A stretch of DNA of 45,121 bases from Mesotaenium endlicherianum (Eukaryota; Streptophyta; Zygnematophyceae; Zygnematales; Mesotaeniaceae): contig WELA01010615.1 in assembly GCA_009602735.1 (NCBI GenBank), positions 66,709-111,829 on the forward strand, read 5' to 3'. A model generated the notes under the pieces. That model did not search any database, was not told the DNA's origin, and saw nothing but the letters and a program-made list of their open reading frames with translations. This document shows positions 44,720 to 45,121 of this stretch, one piece after another (the first letter of the stretch is position 1; the number at the start of each line of letters is the position of its first letter). The position numbers were made by a program, and so were the translations under genes.

Positions 44720-45121
44720 CATGGTATCGGAGCTACCTAGTTGCTTCATTTGGAGGAGGAGCTTTGGTTGGTGATTGTAGTGATTTGAGTTATTATATAT
44801 TAATTTGCATATATTTTAATGTTTTCAATTATGTTTGGAGTAGTATTGTGTGGATTCTAGTGTGAATAGGTACTCTAGTAACTTGGTTCATGTCCTTTGA
44901 ACCTTCCAAGGCATTTTCGAAGTTAGAGGAAAGACCTAGAAGAACTCCATGTGGCAAAAGTCAGATGTGCCATTTTTAGGTCAAAAGGACATGTGTACAT
45001 TATTCTAGAAAGAGGTGGCAAGTTTTGGGATGTGTTGGGTGCCAACACATCAACATACACCTTCCTAGAAATTACTTATGTAGCAAGTATATAAACAAGA
45101 GCTAGAACATAGAAAGACATT
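44720..45121 (+). mobile_element. Internal region start of the second LTR element (runs off window)
   Basis: Begins two bases after the LTR with a primer-binding site TGGTATCGGAGC (44722-44733), followed by a leader homologous to the start of the internal region of the element at 20550-25227 (TAGTTGCTTCATTTGGAGGA in both). A short frame starting near 44890 (MSFEPSKAFSKLEE) could be a gag start, but it stops within 30 codons. The 3' LTR is outside the window. Confidence 0.8.

Overview
The window is nuclear DNA from a eukaryote with many short GT-AG introns, and most likely from a green alga. The host genes have GC-rich exons, CAG/GCN-rich low-complexity stretches and GC-rich microsatellites. 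Gene content is green-lineage in flavour: a GT77/XEG113-like glycosyltransferase, a two-domain DRB-type dsRNA-binding protein, an organelle-type MnmE and a CYSTM protein. The species cannot be named from sequence alone. Two N gaps (10095-10633, 28827-29038) and homopolymer C/G runs at 1-18, 10082-10094, 10634-10647 and 36593-36684 mark weak points in the assembly.

Host genes, left to right: an EamA/DMT-superfamily transporter in six exons (1362-3891, minus); a dsRNA-binding protein with two dsRBDs and a long Ala/Pro-rich tail (5105-6898, minus); a Ulp1/SENP-type (C48) SUMO protease with a complete His-Asp-Gln-Cys set, interrupted by an assembly gap (8914-11185, plus); the tRNA-wobble-uridine GTPase MnmE in at least eight exons ending in FCIGK (12134-14812, minus); then, beyond a block of mobile elements, a nine-exon GT77-family type II membrane glycosyltransferase (34343-37988, plus) and a three-exon CYSTM protein of 88 residues (39502-40785, minus). 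Most exon models are supported by agreement of splice sites, reading phase and family conservation.

The centre (15951-33502) is one large Ty3/gypsy-type retrotransposon on the minus strand. Its order is leader, gag with two zinc knuckles, an in-frame UAG, aspartic protease, a complete C5-cytosine DNA methyltransferase domain, a long unassigned acidic region, reverse transcriptase, RNase H, integrase and a C-terminal PHD finger. The element thus carries both a potential DNA-methylation writer and a potential chromatin reader. This copy is decayed: it has frameshifts, nonsense codons, a YIDN reverse transcriptase active site, and two nested insertions. One insertion is a solo-LTR-like element inside the methyltransferase (28417-29189, 5-bp target duplication gcacc). 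The other is a 4.7-kb LTR element without recognisable pol inside the reverse transcriptase (20550-25227, 5-bp duplication gccgg). The left end carries an A-B-A' repeat arrangement best read as a second, internally deleted copy sharing an LTR with the main one.

The right end holds more mobile DNA. A decayed tyrosine-recombinase (DIRS/PAT-like) retroelement remnant has a zinc-knuckle gag and an RT/RNase H fragment that lacks the RT core. It is cut by a further LTR (43994-44719, plus) of the same family as the element in the reverse transcriptase; the internal region of that last element runs off the window.
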